From Flectonema sp. DT1601 (taxonomy: Eukaryota > Euglenozoa > Diplonemea > Diplonemida > Diplonemidae), in the NCBI GenBank assembly GCA_964019425.1, contig OZ025814.1:62001-126000 (forward strand): a stretch of 64,000 bases of DNA. The letters run 5' to 3'. The first letter of the stretch is position 1. Every line of letters begins with the position of its first letter. The translations under genes and the position numbers were made by a program. The notes under the pieces are model-generated. The model did not search any database. It had not been told where the DNA came from and saw only the letters and a list, made by a program, of their open reading frames with translations. Shown in pieces: positions 1-10,220 of this stretch.

Positions 1-1718
1 GCAACAGTCGCTGCCATCGCTTCTTCGGTTCTGTTCACGTTGTAGTACCCGGTCACCTTCACCTCAGCTGGGCTCCCGGCGTGGCAACCAGGAACATTCC
101 CGGTCCCCGAAACGTATGGGTACGACGCTTCGGTGTCCGCTCCGTTGTCGGCAGTCCACTGGATCGCCTGGTACGGCCATCCTCCACCGCATCCATGCGA
201 TCCGGTGTCGCAGCTCACAAGCTTCTGCTCCGACAGGCTCTGCAACTCGTTTCCGGCGATCGCCCACGCAGACTCAGTTACTCCGGTGGTTGAGAAAGAC
301 CAGCATGATCCACACTGTCCCTGATCCTTAACCGGGGTCACAACTCCCTTGGTTCTCCAGTCAACCGACGTCGGCATGTTGCGGATGTCTTCCTCGGTGA
401 TCCTTCTCTCCGCAGGGGCGTCTGGAAGATCTCCGGTGGTTGGGTGAGCGCAGTCTCTCAGGTGGGTTTCGAACTCACCCTTTGACCAGTCAGCGAGGTT
501 GTTTGGAAGTCCACTTCCCCCCTGCGAGTAGAACAGGTTCAAGTGTCTGCGGAAGTTGTTGAAACGAGTCTGCTCTTCGGCCTTCGAGGCGTAGGTCTTC
601 TTGTGCTGAACCATCCACTTCGCGAACAGTTCACGGTGCTCAGCCAAGCTCTTCGACTTGTCAACTGGCTCCTCGAGAGGTGCCGCACGCACTGGAAGAA
701 CGAGCTTGGCTGCGCTGCTCTTCGCCGACTCCAGAGAAGTAGCCCACAACGACTCCTCCAACTGCTTCGCCACCGTCACCGAGAACGAAGCCGCTCCCCA
801 CTGCATTGCGCAGGTGAACTCCTGTCCGGCAGCAAGAATGAAGTAACATCCACCCCTGTTTCCCCTGTCGTTGCGGTTCGATCCCCACGAGCACACGTTC
901 GCTCCTCCGTAGTAGCAGTGGAACGCGTTGTAGTCTTCGTTGGTGCTCGACGACACGATCGAGATCACCAAGTCGTTTTGTCTGTCGTTGGTGTACGCGC
1001 AGTCGCACATGTCGGGCTTCGGGTAGGTCACGTTTGGGCACTTCATCGGAACATTCTGCGACTCCAACTGCAAAACATTCTTTTTGAATGAGAATGCCGA
1101 CGACGATCCGTCGAATGAACCGCTCACCGAAGAGCACTGCAGGTCACCTCCCGCGGGAAGGATGAAGTTGCAGGAGTACCCTCCCTGGGTTCCGTTCACA
1201 GCGTAGGCACAGACTTCCATGTTGTTGTACTTGCAGCTGAACTCGTTCACACCGTTCCCGCGAGGTGCCATGCGCTGGGCCACCCAAAGGTCAGAACTGC
1301 CGGAGTTCTTGTAGCTGCAGTCTCCGTTGTTGCACTGAATCGTCTTCGTGTTGCTGTCCAACAGAGCCCCCTTCAGTGGCGAAACATGGCTTCCGATCAC
1401 ATGCACGGTTCCCTGCACATCGCAGCTCATCTCAGCGCCAGCCGGAAGGACGAAGAAGCAACTTCCAGAGCTTCCGGTGTCCGAACTTGGGTACGACCGG
1501 TAGCAAGTCACAGCGTTCCCAACAGTGCACGACAAAGTCGCAACTCCAGACTGCTGTTCCGCCTGGAAGAAGAGCGTCACAGCTTCATCGACCTGTTTGT
1601 CGTTGGTGTACGAGCAGCTGTTTCCCGATACCGGGCAGTTGATCGAGTTCCACATCTGCTGTCCTTCTGCCACCGCTGACAGCGCCATCAAGGCGAACAA
1701 AAGACCCGAAGATCTCAT
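1..1718 (-). CDS. Multi-module papain-family cysteine protease, array copy 1 (cut by window edge)
   Basis: This is the first visible copy of the tandem protease gene; only residues 1 to about 572 of 789 are in the window, because the 3' end lies beyond position 1. The visible part holds the signal peptide, three Cys-rich modules, the propeptide and the catalytic Cys region. The catalytic His and Asn and the C-terminal module lie outside. I saw no coding difference from copies 2-4. The start is the ATG of MRSSGLLF at 1718; an upstream in-frame stretch ([10 protein letters not shown]) begins with no better context and is probably leader. Domain detail is given under copy 2. Confidence 0.93.
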   Translation of the reverse strand, partial: MRSSGLLFALMALSAVAEGQQMWNSINCPVSGNSCSYTNDKQVDEAVTLFFQAEQQSGVATLSCTVGNAVTCYRSYPSSDTGSSGSCFFVLPAGAEMSCDVQGTVHVIGSHVSPLKGALLDSNTKTIQCNNGDCSYKNSGSSDLWVAQRMAPRGNGVNEFSCKYNNMEVCAYAVNGTQGGYSCNFILPAGGDLQCSSVSGSFDGSSSAFSFKKNVLQLESQNVPMKCPNVTYPKPDMCDCAYTNDRQNDLVISIVSSSTNEDYNAFHCYYGGANVCSWGSNRNDRGNRGGCYFILAAGQEFTCAMQWGAASFSVTVAKQLEESLWATSLESAKSSAAKLVLPVRAAPLEEPVDKSKSLAEHRELFAKWMVQHKKTYASKAEEQTRFNNFRRHLNLFYSQGGSGLPNNLADWSKGEFETHLRDCAHPTTGDLPDAPAERRITEEDIRNMPTSVDWRTKGVVTPVKDQGQCGSCWSFSTTGVTESAWAIAGNELQSLSEQKLVSCDTGSHGCGGGWPYQAIQWTADNGADTEASYPYVSGTGNVPGCHAGSPAEVKVTGYYNVNRTEEAMAATV

Positions 1719-1766
1719 TATAATTATTATTATTTGTTTTTGATACAAGAACCTGATCGTGAGAGA

Positions 1767-1805
<39 letters not shown>

Positions 1806-2953
1806 ATATGAACGTATCTTTTTTTTTTTTACGACACAATATATTGACGAAACTTAACAAACAACAACGACAACAACAATGCAATTCCGCTTTCTTGTGT
1901 GCATTCATTCGTCGTCAATTCTCTCGCGGGTTTCCATTTTTTTTTTTTTTTTTGTCCAACACAAAACTGCCAACAAAAGGATTGTAAGAGAGAGAAGAGG
2001 AACCATTCACATCATCACATTGTTCGGCCACTAAATAATAATAATAATAAAACAATAATACCGTCGGTGTGGTACACAGTGGCTGATAACGAAGCATATG
2101 GTTTGGTTTGGTTTGGTTAGTTCAGTGAGTGAGTTTAACTAACTAACTGAATAGGGGGGGGTTTTTTTTTTTGGGTTTCTTGTTTGCTTTGCTTTGCTTT
2201 GCTTTGCTTTTTCTTTCTTTCTTTTTTTTTTTTTTACTTTTTTCCATCAACGTGGAAAAAGAAAAATAAAAATGCAAAAAAAAAGAAAAACAATAAACAG
2301 ACAAACAAACAAACAAACAAACAACAAGCAAGGGACTTTTACGTCTTTGCCTGGGCAAAAGGAATGTCAACACACCTGGAAAAGATGTTCCCGACACAAC
2401 AAAATTGCCGTCAACCCATTTTTCATTTCGCTCGAACGCGAAAGAATCAAAAATAAAAAAACAAGAAAACAGAAGCTTCCAAAGCCAAGAAAGCTAGGAA
2501 GAGAAGAAAAAGAGAGAGAGAGAGAGAGAGAGTAAAGCAAGAAAAAACTTGCATTTAAAGAAAATCAAACATTTGTCATTTAACATTTATGACAAGATTT
2601 TCTGAAAACTCGAAAAAGATCACACGTGAAATAAAATAAACAAAAGGGAAACACTGTTGTTTTTTTATTTTTCTTTCTCCCCTCAATCTGATACCAAACA
2701 TTTGGAGACGAAGTGAAAAGAGGGGAAAAAAGAAATAAACAATGGTGTAAAAGAACAGAACATTTGATATGTTGTTATGAGCAAAGAAAATGAAAGAGAA
2801 GCTGAAAAGATATCTCATATATATATGCTATAGAGACAGCTCAGCTCAGGCTCACCTCAAGGCTCAGCTCTCCTCGGTTGTAGCTAATTGTTTTGTAATG
2901 AAAGCAAAGTAAATAAAGTAAAGTAAACTAAAGTAAAGTAAAGTATTATTGAC
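1719..2953. other. Array spacer 1 (leader of copy 1, 3' UTR of copy 2)
   Basis: This 1.2 kb spacer has no credible gene. It holds the (ATG)12 repeat at 1768-1803, several poly-T/poly-A runs, (TTTGC)5 at 2183-2207, an AG dinucleotide repeat near 2513-2532, and a 3' UTR rich in GCTCA and AAAGT repeats just after the stop codon of copy 2. The same spacer recurs at 5324-6592 and 8963-10220, and in part at 12591-12997. Confidence 0.85.
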
Positions 2954-5323
2954 TTAGTTGGTGAAAGTGTAGGAAAAAGTTCCCTGAGCCAACCCACTGC
3001 AGTCAACAGTTCCACCGGTTGGAACGTAGACACCGGTGCTTGGGTCGGATCCGTTCTGGAAAGTACAGAATCCAGTCTTTCCAGCGGACCCTCCGTAACG
3101 CGAGTGTGGTGGGCACGGGTAGTCGAAGTGGCTGGCGCTCGACAAGTCCCAGGTGTACCCGAAGTATCCTCCCTTCGAGAAGTAGTCACAGTACTCGTGG
3201 AGCTGAGAGGAAACCGGTGGAAGCTTGATTCCCTTCGTGTTGTTGGTCCAGGTGCAGGTGTGCTTCTCTCCAACGACAGTGGTGGTGGTCTCTGGAGGGC
3301 AAGCAGACGATGGTGGTGGTCTTGGTGGCGGGGTGACTCCTCCCTGGACAAGTGCCTGAACCGGGGCAGAAGTAATACCGCACTGGTCACTTCCTCTCTC
3401 CAGTCTGATGTAACCGTTCTCTCCCCAGTTTGCGTTCCAAGAGTTCTTAATCAACCAGTACTTCTGTCCGTTGTCGATACCGTACCCGACGATGAGAACA
3501 GCGTGGTCGGCTTGCTTGTTGCAGCAGTTGCTTACAATTCCTCCCTTGTATGGCCACCAGATCTGGGTCATCGCGTCCAGGGCAATCGACACAGGTCCGT
3601 ACTTCGCAACAGTCGCTGCCATCGCTTCTTCGGTTCTGTTCACGTTGTAGTACCCGGTCACCTTCACCTCAGCTGGGCTCCCGGCGTGGCAACCAGGAAC
3701 ATTCCCGGTCCCCGAAACGTATGGGTACGACGCTTCGGTGTCCGCTCCGTTGTCGGCAGTCCACTGGATCGCCTGGTACGGCCATCCTCCACCGCATCCA
3801 TGCGATCCGGTGTCGCAGCTCACAAGCTTCTGCTCCGACAGGCTCTGCAACTCGTTTCCGGCGATCGCCCACGCAGACTCAGTTACTCCGGTGGTTGAGA
3901 AAGACCAGCATGATCCACACTGTCCCTGATCCTTAACCGGGGTCACAACTCCCTTGGTTCTCCAGTCAACCGACGTCGGCATGTTGCGGATGTCTTCCTC
4001 GGTGATCCTTCTCTCCGCAGGGGCGTCTGGAAGATCTCCGGTGGTTGGGTGAGCGCAGTCTCTCAGGTGGGTTTCGAACTCACCCTTTGACCAGTCAGCG
4101 AGGTTGTTTGGAAGTCCACTTCCCCCCTGCGAGTAGAACAGGTTCAAGTGTCTGCGGAAGTTGTTGAAACGAGTCTGCTCTTCGGCCTTCGAGGCGTAGG
4201 TCTTCTTGTGCTGAACCATCCACTTCGCGAACAGTTCACGGTGCTCAGCCAAGCTCTTCGACTTGTCAACTGGCTCCTCGAGAGGTGCCGCACGCACTGG
4301 AAGAACGAGCTTGGCTGCGCTGCTCTTCGCCGACTCCAGAGAAGTAGCCCACAACGACTCCTCCAACTGCTTCGCCACCGTCACCGAGAACGAAGCCGCT
4401 CCCCACTGCATTGCGCAGGTGAACTCCTGTCCGGCAGCAAGAATGAAGTAACATCCACCCCTGTTTCCCCTGTCGTTGCGGTTCGATCCCCACGAGCACA
4501 CGTTCGCTCCTCCGTAGTAGCAGTGGAACGCGTTGTAGTCTTCGTTGGTGCTCGACGACACGATCGAGATCACCAAGTCGTTTTGTCTGTCGTTGGTGTA
4601 CGCGCAGTCGCACATGTCGGGCTTCGGGTAGGTCACGTTTGGGCACTTCATCGGAACATTCTGCGACTCCAACTGCAAAACATTCTTTTTGAATGAGAAT
4701 GCCGACGACGATCCGTCGAATGAACCGCTCACCGAAGAGCACTGCAGGTCACCTCCCGCGGGAAGGATGAAGTTGCAGGAGTACCCTCCCTGGGTTCCGT
4801 TCACAGCGTAGGCACAGACTTCCATGTTGTTGTACTTGCAGCTGAACTCGTTCACACCGTTCCCGCGAGGTGCCATGCGCTGGGCCACCCAAAGGTCAGA
4901 ACTGCCGGAGTTCTTGTAGCTGCAGTCTCCGTTGTTGCACTGAATCGTCTTCGTGTTGCTGTCCAACAGAGCCCCCTTCAGTGGCGAAACATGGCTTCCG
5001 ATCACATGCACGGTTCCCTGCACATCGCAGCTCATCTCAGCGCCAGCCGGAAGGACGAAGAAGCAACTTCCAGAGCTTCCGGTGTCCGAACTTGGGTACG
5101 ACCGGTAGCAAGTCACAGCGTTCCCAACAGTGCACGACAAAGTCGCAACTCCAGACTGCTGTTCCGCCTGGAAGAAGAGCGTCACAGCTTCATCGACCTG
5201 TTTGTCGTTGGTGTACGAGCAGCTGTTTCCCGATACCGGGCAGTTGATCGAGTTCCACATCTGCTGTCCTTCTGCCACCGCTGACAGCGCCATCAAGGCG
5301 AACAAAAGACCCGAAGATCTCAT
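2954..5323 (-). CDS. Multi-module papain-family cysteine protease, array copy 2
   Basis: A 789-residue secreted or lysosomal C1A peptidase. Residues 1-18 form a signal peptide ([19 protein letters not shown]). Three related Cys-rich modules follow at about 35-111, 134-212 and 240-317; each starts C-[ST/A]-Y-x-N and ends C-x-F-x-L-x-A-G...C. Residues about 358-420 are an I29-type inhibitory propeptide ([24 protein letters not shown]). The mature protease begins near 450 (MPTSVDWR) and keeps the oxyanion Gln466, nucleophile Cys472 ([10 protein letters not shown]), His607 (DHAVLIVGYG) and Asn627 (IKNSWNANWGENGY), so it should be active and cathepsin L-like. After a proline linker (PPPRPPP) a fourth, larger module of the same kind closes the protein (690-789). 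Neighbours are other copies of the same gene. An extended N-terminus starting at 5353 is possible but would bury the signal peptide. Confidence 0.96.
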   Translation of the reverse strand: MRSSGLLFALMALSAVAEGQQMWNSINCPVSGNSCSYTNDKQVDEAVTLFFQAEQQSGVATLSCTVGNAVTCYRSYPSSDTGSSGSCFFVLPAGAEMSCDVQGTVHVIGSHVSPLKGALLDSNTKTIQCNNGDCSYKNSGSSDLWVAQRMAPRGNGVNEFSCKYNNMEVCAYAVNGTQGGYSCNFILPAGGDLQCSSVSGSFDGSSSAFSFKKNVLQLESQNVPMKCPNVTYPKPDMCDCAYTNDRQNDLVISIVSSSTNEDYNAFHCYYGGANVCSWGSNRNDRGNRGGCYFILAAGQEFTCAMQWGAASFSVTVAKQLEESLWATSLESAKSSAAKLVLPVRAAPLEEPVDKSKSLAEHRELFAKWMVQHKKTYASKAEEQTRFNNFRRHLNLFYSQGGSGLPNNLADWSKGEFETHLRDCAHPTTGDLPDAPAERRITEEDIRNMPTSVDWRTKGVVTPVKDQGQCGSCWSFSTTGVTESAWAIAGNELQSLSEQKLVSCDTGSHGCGGGWPYQAIQWTADNGADTEASYPYVSGTGNVPGCHAGSPAEVKVTGYYNVNRTEEAMAATVAKYGPVSIALDAMTQIWWPYKGGIVSNCCNKQADHAVLIVGYGIDNGQKYWLIKNSWNANWGENGYIRLERGSDQCGITSAPVQALVQGGVTPPPRPPPSSACPPETTTTVVGEKHTCTWTNNTKGIKLPPVSSQLHEYCDYFSKGGYFGYTWDLSSASHFDYPCPPHSRYGGSAGKTGFCTFQNGSDPSTGVYVPTGGTVDCSGLAQGTFSYTFTN

Positions 5324-5371
5324 TATAATTATTATTATTTGTTTTTGATACAAGAACCTGATCGTGAGAGA

Positions 5372-5404
<33 letters not shown>

Positions 5405-6592
5405 ATATGAACGTATCTTTTTTTTTTTTACGACACAATATATTGACGAAACTTAACAAACAACAACGACAACAACAATGCAATTCCGCTTTCTTGTGTG
5501 CATTCATTCGTCGTCAATTCTCTCGCGGGTTTCCATTTTTTTTTTTTTTTTGTCCAACACAAAACTGCCAACAAAAGGATTGTAAGAGAGAGAAGAGGAA
5601 CCATTCACATCATCACATTGTTCGGCCACTAAATAATAATAATAATAAAACAATAATACCGTCGGTGTGGTACACAGTGGCTGATAACGAAGCATATGGT
5701 TTGGTTTGGTTTGGTTAGTTCAGTGAGTGAGTTTAACTAACTAACTGAATAGGGGGGGGGTTTTTTTTTTTGGGTTTCTTGTTTGCTTTGCTTTGCTTTG
5801 CTTTGCTTTGCTTTGCTTTGCTTTGCTTTGCTTTGCTTTGCTTTGCTTTTTCTTTCTTTCTTTTTTTTTTTTTTACTTTTTTCCATCAACGTGGAAAAAG
5901 AAAAATAAAAATGCAAAAAAAAAGAAAAACAATAAACAGACAAACAAACAAACAAACAAACAACAAGCAAGGGACTTTTACGTCTTTGCCTGGGCAAAAG
6001 GAATGTCAACACACCTGGAAAAGATGTTCCCGACACAACAAAATTGCCGTCAACCCATTTTTCATTTCGCTCGAACGCGAAAGAATCAAAAATAAAAAAA
6101 CAAGAAAACAGAAGCTTCCAAAGCCAAGAAAGCTAGGAAGAGAAGAAAAAGAGAGAGAGAGAGAGAGAGAGTAAAGCAAGAAAAAACTTGCATTTAAAGA
6201 AAATCAAACATTTGTCATTTAACATTTATGACAAGATTTTCTGAAAACTCGAAAAAGATCACACGTGAAATAAAATAAACAAAAGGGAAACACTGTTGTT
6301 TTTTTATTTTTCTTTCTCCCCTCAATCTGATACCAAACATTTGGAGACGAAGTGAAAAGAGGGGAAAAAAGAAATAAACAATGGTGTAAAAGAACAGAAC
6401 ATTTGATATGTTGTTATGAGCAAAGAAAATGAAAGAGAAGCTGAAAAGATATCTCATATATATATGCTATAGAGACAGCTCAGCTCAGGCTCACCTCAAG
6501 GCTCAGCTCTCCTCGGTTGTAGCTAATTGTTTTGTAATGAAAGCAAAGTAAATAAAGTAAAGTAAACTAAAGTAAAGTAAAGTATTATTGAC
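5324..6592. other. Array spacer 2
   Basis: Same content as spacer 1, with simple repeats of different length: (ATG)10 at 5373-5402 and (TTTGC)13 at 5782-5846. No gene is visible in it. Confidence 0.85.
5782..5846. repeat. TTTGC pentanucleotide microsatellite (13 units)
   Basis: Thirteen tandem TTTGC units. The equivalent loci in the neighbouring spacers have 5 units (2183-2207) and 11 units (9420-9474), so this is the main length difference between array units. Confidence 0.95.
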
Positions 6593-8962
6593 TTAGTTGG
6601 TGAAAGTGTAGGAAAAAGTTCCCTGAGCCAACCCACTGCAGTCAACAGTTCCACCGGTTGGAACGTAGACACCGGTGCTTGGGTCGGATCCGTTCTGGAA
6701 AGTACAGAATCCAGTCTTTCCAGCGGACCCTCCGTAACGCGAGTGTGGTGGGCACGGGTAGTCGAAGTGGCTGGCGCTCGACAAGTCCCAGGTGTACCCG
6801 AAGTATCCTCCCTTCGAGAAGTAGTCACAGTACTCGTGGAGCTGAGAGGAAACCGGTGGAAGCTTGATTCCCTTCGTGTTGTTGGTCCAGGTGCAGGTGT
6901 GCTTCTCTCCAACGACAGTGGTGGTGGTCTCTGGAGGGCAAGCAGACGATGGTGGTGGTCTTGGTGGCGGGGTGACTCCTCCCTGGACAAGTGCCTGAAC
7001 CGGGGCAGAAGTAATACCGCACTGGTCACTTCCTCTCTCCAGTCTGATGTAACCGTTCTCTCCCCAGTTTGCGTTCCAAGAGTTCTTAATCAACCAGTAC
7101 TTCTGTCCGTTGTCGATACCGTACCCGACGATGAGAACAGCGTGGTCGGCTTGCTTGTTGCAGCAGTTGCTTACAATTCCTCCCTTGTATGGCCACCAGA
7201 TCTGGGTCATCGCGTCCAGGGCAATCGACACAGGTCCGTACTTCGCAACAGTCGCTGCCATCGCTTCTTCGGTTCTGTTCACGTTGTAGTACCCGGTCAC
7301 CTTCACCTCAGCTGGGCTCCCGGCGTGGCAACCAGGAACATTCCCGGTCCCCGAAACGTATGGGTACGACGCTTCGGTGTCCGCTCCGTTGTCGGCAGTC
7401 CACTGGATCGCCTGGTACGGCCATCCTCCACCGCATCCATGCGATCCGGTGTCGCAGCTCACAAGCTTCTGCTCCGACAGGCTCTGCAACTCGTTTCCGG
7501 CGATCGCCCACGCAGACTCAGTTACTCCGGTGGTTGAGAAAGACCAGCATGATCCACACTGTCCCTGATCCTTAACCGGGGTCACAACTCCCTTGGTTCT
7601 CCAGTCAACCGACGTCGGCATGTTGCGGATGTCTTCCTCGGTGATCCTTCTCTCCGCAGGGGCGTCTGGAAGATCTCCGGTGGTTGGGTGAGCGCAGTCT
7701 CTCAGGTGGGTTTCGAACTCACCCTTTGACCAGTCAGCGAGGTTGTTTGGAAGTCCACTTCCCCCCTGCGAGTAGAACAGGTTCAAGTGTCTGCGGAAGT
7801 TGTTGAAACGAGTCTGCTCTTCGGCCTTCGAGGCGTAGGTCTTCTTGTGCTGAACCATCCACTTCGCGAACAGTTCACGGTGCTCAGCCAAGCTCTTCGA
7901 CTTGTCAACTGGCTCCTCGAGAGGTGCCGCACGCACTGGAAGAACGAGCTTGGCTGCGCTGCTCTTCGCCGACTCCAGAGAAGTAGCCCACAACGACTCC
8001 TCCAACTGCTTCGCCACCGTCACCGAGAACGAAGCCGCTCCCCACTGCATTGCGCAGGTGAACTCCTGTCCGGCAGCAAGAATGAAGTAACATCCACCCC
8101 TGTTTCCCCTGTCGTTGCGGTTCGATCCCCACGAGCACACGTTCGCTCCTCCGTAGTAGCAGTGGAACGCGTTGTAGTCTTCGTTGGTGCTCGACGACAC
8201 GATCGAGATCACCAAGTCGTTTTGTCTGTCGTTGGTGTACGCGCAGTCGCACATGTCGGGCTTCGGGTAGGTCACGTTTGGGCACTTCATCGGAACATTC
8301 TGCGACTCCAACTGCAAAACATTCTTTTTGAATGAGAATGCCGACGACGATCCGTCGAATGAACCGCTCACCGAAGAGCACTGCAGGTCACCTCCCGCGG
8401 GAAGGATGAAGTTGCAGGAGTACCCTCCCTGGGTTCCGTTCACAGCGTAGGCACAGACTTCCATGTTGTTGTACTTGCAGCTGAACTCGTTCACACCGTT
8501 CCCGCGAGGTGCCATGCGCTGGGCCACCCAAAGGTCAGAACTGCCGGAGTTCTTGTAGCTGCAGTCTCCGTTGTTGCACTGAATCGTCTTCGTGTTGCTG
8601 TCCAACAGAGCCCCCTTCAGTGGCGAAACATGGCTTCCGATCACATGCACGGTTCCCTGCACATCGCAGCTCATCTCAGCGCCAGCCGGAAGGACGAAGA
8701 AGCAACTTCCAGAGCTTCCGGTGTCCGAACTTGGGTACGACCGGTAGCAAGTCACAGCGTTCCCAACAGTGCACGACAAAGTCGCAACTCCAGACTGCTG
8801 TTCCGCCTGGAAGAAGAGCGTCACAGCTTCATCGACCTGTTTGTCGTTGGTGTACGAGCAGCTGTTTCCCGATACCGGGCAGTTGATCGAGTTCCACATC
8901 TGCTGTCCTTCTGCCACCGCTGACAGCGCCATCAAGGCGAACAAAAGACCCGAAGATCTCAT
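6593..8962 (-). CDS. Multi-module papain-family cysteine protease, array copy 3
   Basis: The 789-residue product appears identical to copy 2: signal peptide, three Cys-rich modules, I29 propeptide, active C1A domain with Gln466/Cys472/His607/Asn627, proline linker and terminal Cys-rich module. In this copy only, the leader's trinucleotide repeat is in a length that leaves the frame open far upstream, to an ATG at 9145 (850 residues in all). That extension is low-complexity (a run of Ile from the repeat) and would place the signal peptide at residue 62, so I keep the ATG at 8962. Confidence 0.96.
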   Translation of the reverse strand: MRSSGLLFALMALSAVAEGQQMWNSINCPVSGNSCSYTNDKQVDEAVTLFFQAEQQSGVATLSCTVGNAVTCYRSYPSSDTGSSGSCFFVLPAGAEMSCDVQGTVHVIGSHVSPLKGALLDSNTKTIQCNNGDCSYKNSGSSDLWVAQRMAPRGNGVNEFSCKYNNMEVCAYAVNGTQGGYSCNFILPAGGDLQCSSVSGSFDGSSSAFSFKKNVLQLESQNVPMKCPNVTYPKPDMCDCAYTNDRQNDLVISIVSSSTNEDYNAFHCYYGGANVCSWGSNRNDRGNRGGCYFILAAGQEFTCAMQWGAASFSVTVAKQLEESLWATSLESAKSSAAKLVLPVRAAPLEEPVDKSKSLAEHRELFAKWMVQHKKTYASKAEEQTRFNNFRRHLNLFYSQGGSGLPNNLADWSKGEFETHLRDCAHPTTGDLPDAPAERRITEEDIRNMPTSVDWRTKGVVTPVKDQGQCGSCWSFSTTGVTESAWAIAGNELQSLSEQKLVSCDTGSHGCGGGWPYQAIQWTADNGADTEASYPYVSGTGNVPGCHAGSPAEVKVTGYYNVNRTEEAMAATVAKYGPVSIALDAMTQIWWPYKGGIVSNCCNKQADHAVLIVGYGIDNGQKYWLIKNSWNANWGENGYIRLERGSDQCGITSAPVQALVQGGVTPPPRPPPSSACPPETTTTVVGEKHTCTWTNNTKGIKLPPVSSQLHEYCDYFSKGGYFGYTWDLSSASHFDYPCPPHSRYGGSAGKTGFCTFQNGSDPSTGVYVPTGGTVDCSGLAQGTFSYTFTN

Positions 8963-9010
8963 TATAATTATTATTATTTGTTTTTGATACAAGAACCTGA
9001 TCGTGAGAGA

Positions 9011-9043
<33 letters not shown>

Positions 9044-10220
9044 TATGAACGTATCTTTTTTTTTTTTACGACACAATATATTGACGAAACTTAACAAACA
9101 ACAACGACAACAACAATGCAATTCCGCTTTCTTGTGTGCATTCATTCGTCGTCAATTCTCTCGCGGGTTTCCATTTTTTTTTTTTTTTTGTCCAACACAA
9201 AACTGCCAACAAAAGGATTGTAAGAGAGAGAAGAGGAACCATTCACATCATCACATTGTTCGGCCACTAAATAATAATAATAATAAAACAATAATACCGT
9301 CGGTGTGGTACACAGTGGCTGATAACGAAGCATATGGTTTGGTTTGGTTTGGTTAGTTCAGTGAGTGAGTTTAACTAACTAACTGAATAGGGGGGGGGTT
9401 TTTTTTTTTGGGTTTCTTGTTTGCTTTGCTTTGCTTTGCTTTGCTTTGCTTTGCTTTGCTTTGCTTTGCTTTGCTTTTTCTTTCTTTCTTTTTTTTTTTT
9501 TTACTTTTTTCCATCAACGTGGAAAAAGAAAAATAAAAATGCAAAAAAAAAGAAAAACAATAAACAGACAAACAAACAAACAAACAAACAACAAGCAAGG
9601 GACTTTTACGTCTTTGCCTGGGCAAAAGGAATGTCAACACACCTGGAAAAGATGTTCCCGACACAACAAAATTGCCGTCAACCCATTTTTCATTTCGCTC
9701 GAACGCGAAAGAATCAAAAATAAAAAAACAAGAAAACAGAAGCTTCCAAAGCCAAGAAAGCTAGGAAGAGAAGAAAAAGAGAGAGAGAGAGAGAGAGAGT
9801 AAAGCAAGAAAAAACTTGCATTTAAAGAAAATCAAACATTTGTCATTTAACATTTATGACAAGATTTTCTGAAAACTCGAAAAAGATCACACGTGAAATA
9901 AAATAAACAAAAGGGAAACACTGTTGTTTTTTTATTTTTCTTTCTCCCCTCAATCTGATACCAAACATTTGGAGACGAAGTGAAAAGAGGGGAAAAAAGA
10001 AATAAACAATGGTGTAAAAGAACAGAACATTTGATATGTTGTTATGAGCAAAGAAAATGAAAGAGAAGCTGAAAAGATATCTCATATATATATGCTATAG
10101 AGACAGCTCAGCTCAGGCTCACCTCAAGGCTCAGCTCTCCTCGGTTGTAGCTAATTGTTTTGTAATGAAAGCAAAGTAAATAAAGTAAAGTAAACTAAAG
10201 TAAAGTAAAGTATTATTGAC
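8963..10220. other. Array spacer 3
   Basis: Same content as the other spacers, with (ATG)10 at 9012-9041 and (TTTGC)11 at 9420-9474. One A is missing after the ATG repeat compared with other copies, which puts the upstream leader in frame with the protease. Confidence 0.85.

Noticed and set aside
1585-1908. Poly-His frame in the protease leader
   Set aside because: It is the ATG/CAT repeat read in another frame; not a protein.
3104-3898. 264-codon plus-strand frame (repeated at 6743-7537 and 10371-11165)
   Set aside because: It lies antisense to the protease catalytic domain, has no domain features, and recurs only because the array does.
8963-9145. 850-residue version of protease copy 3
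   Set aside because: The added part is a microsatellite-coded Ile run upstream of a clear signal peptide and a likely splice acceptor.
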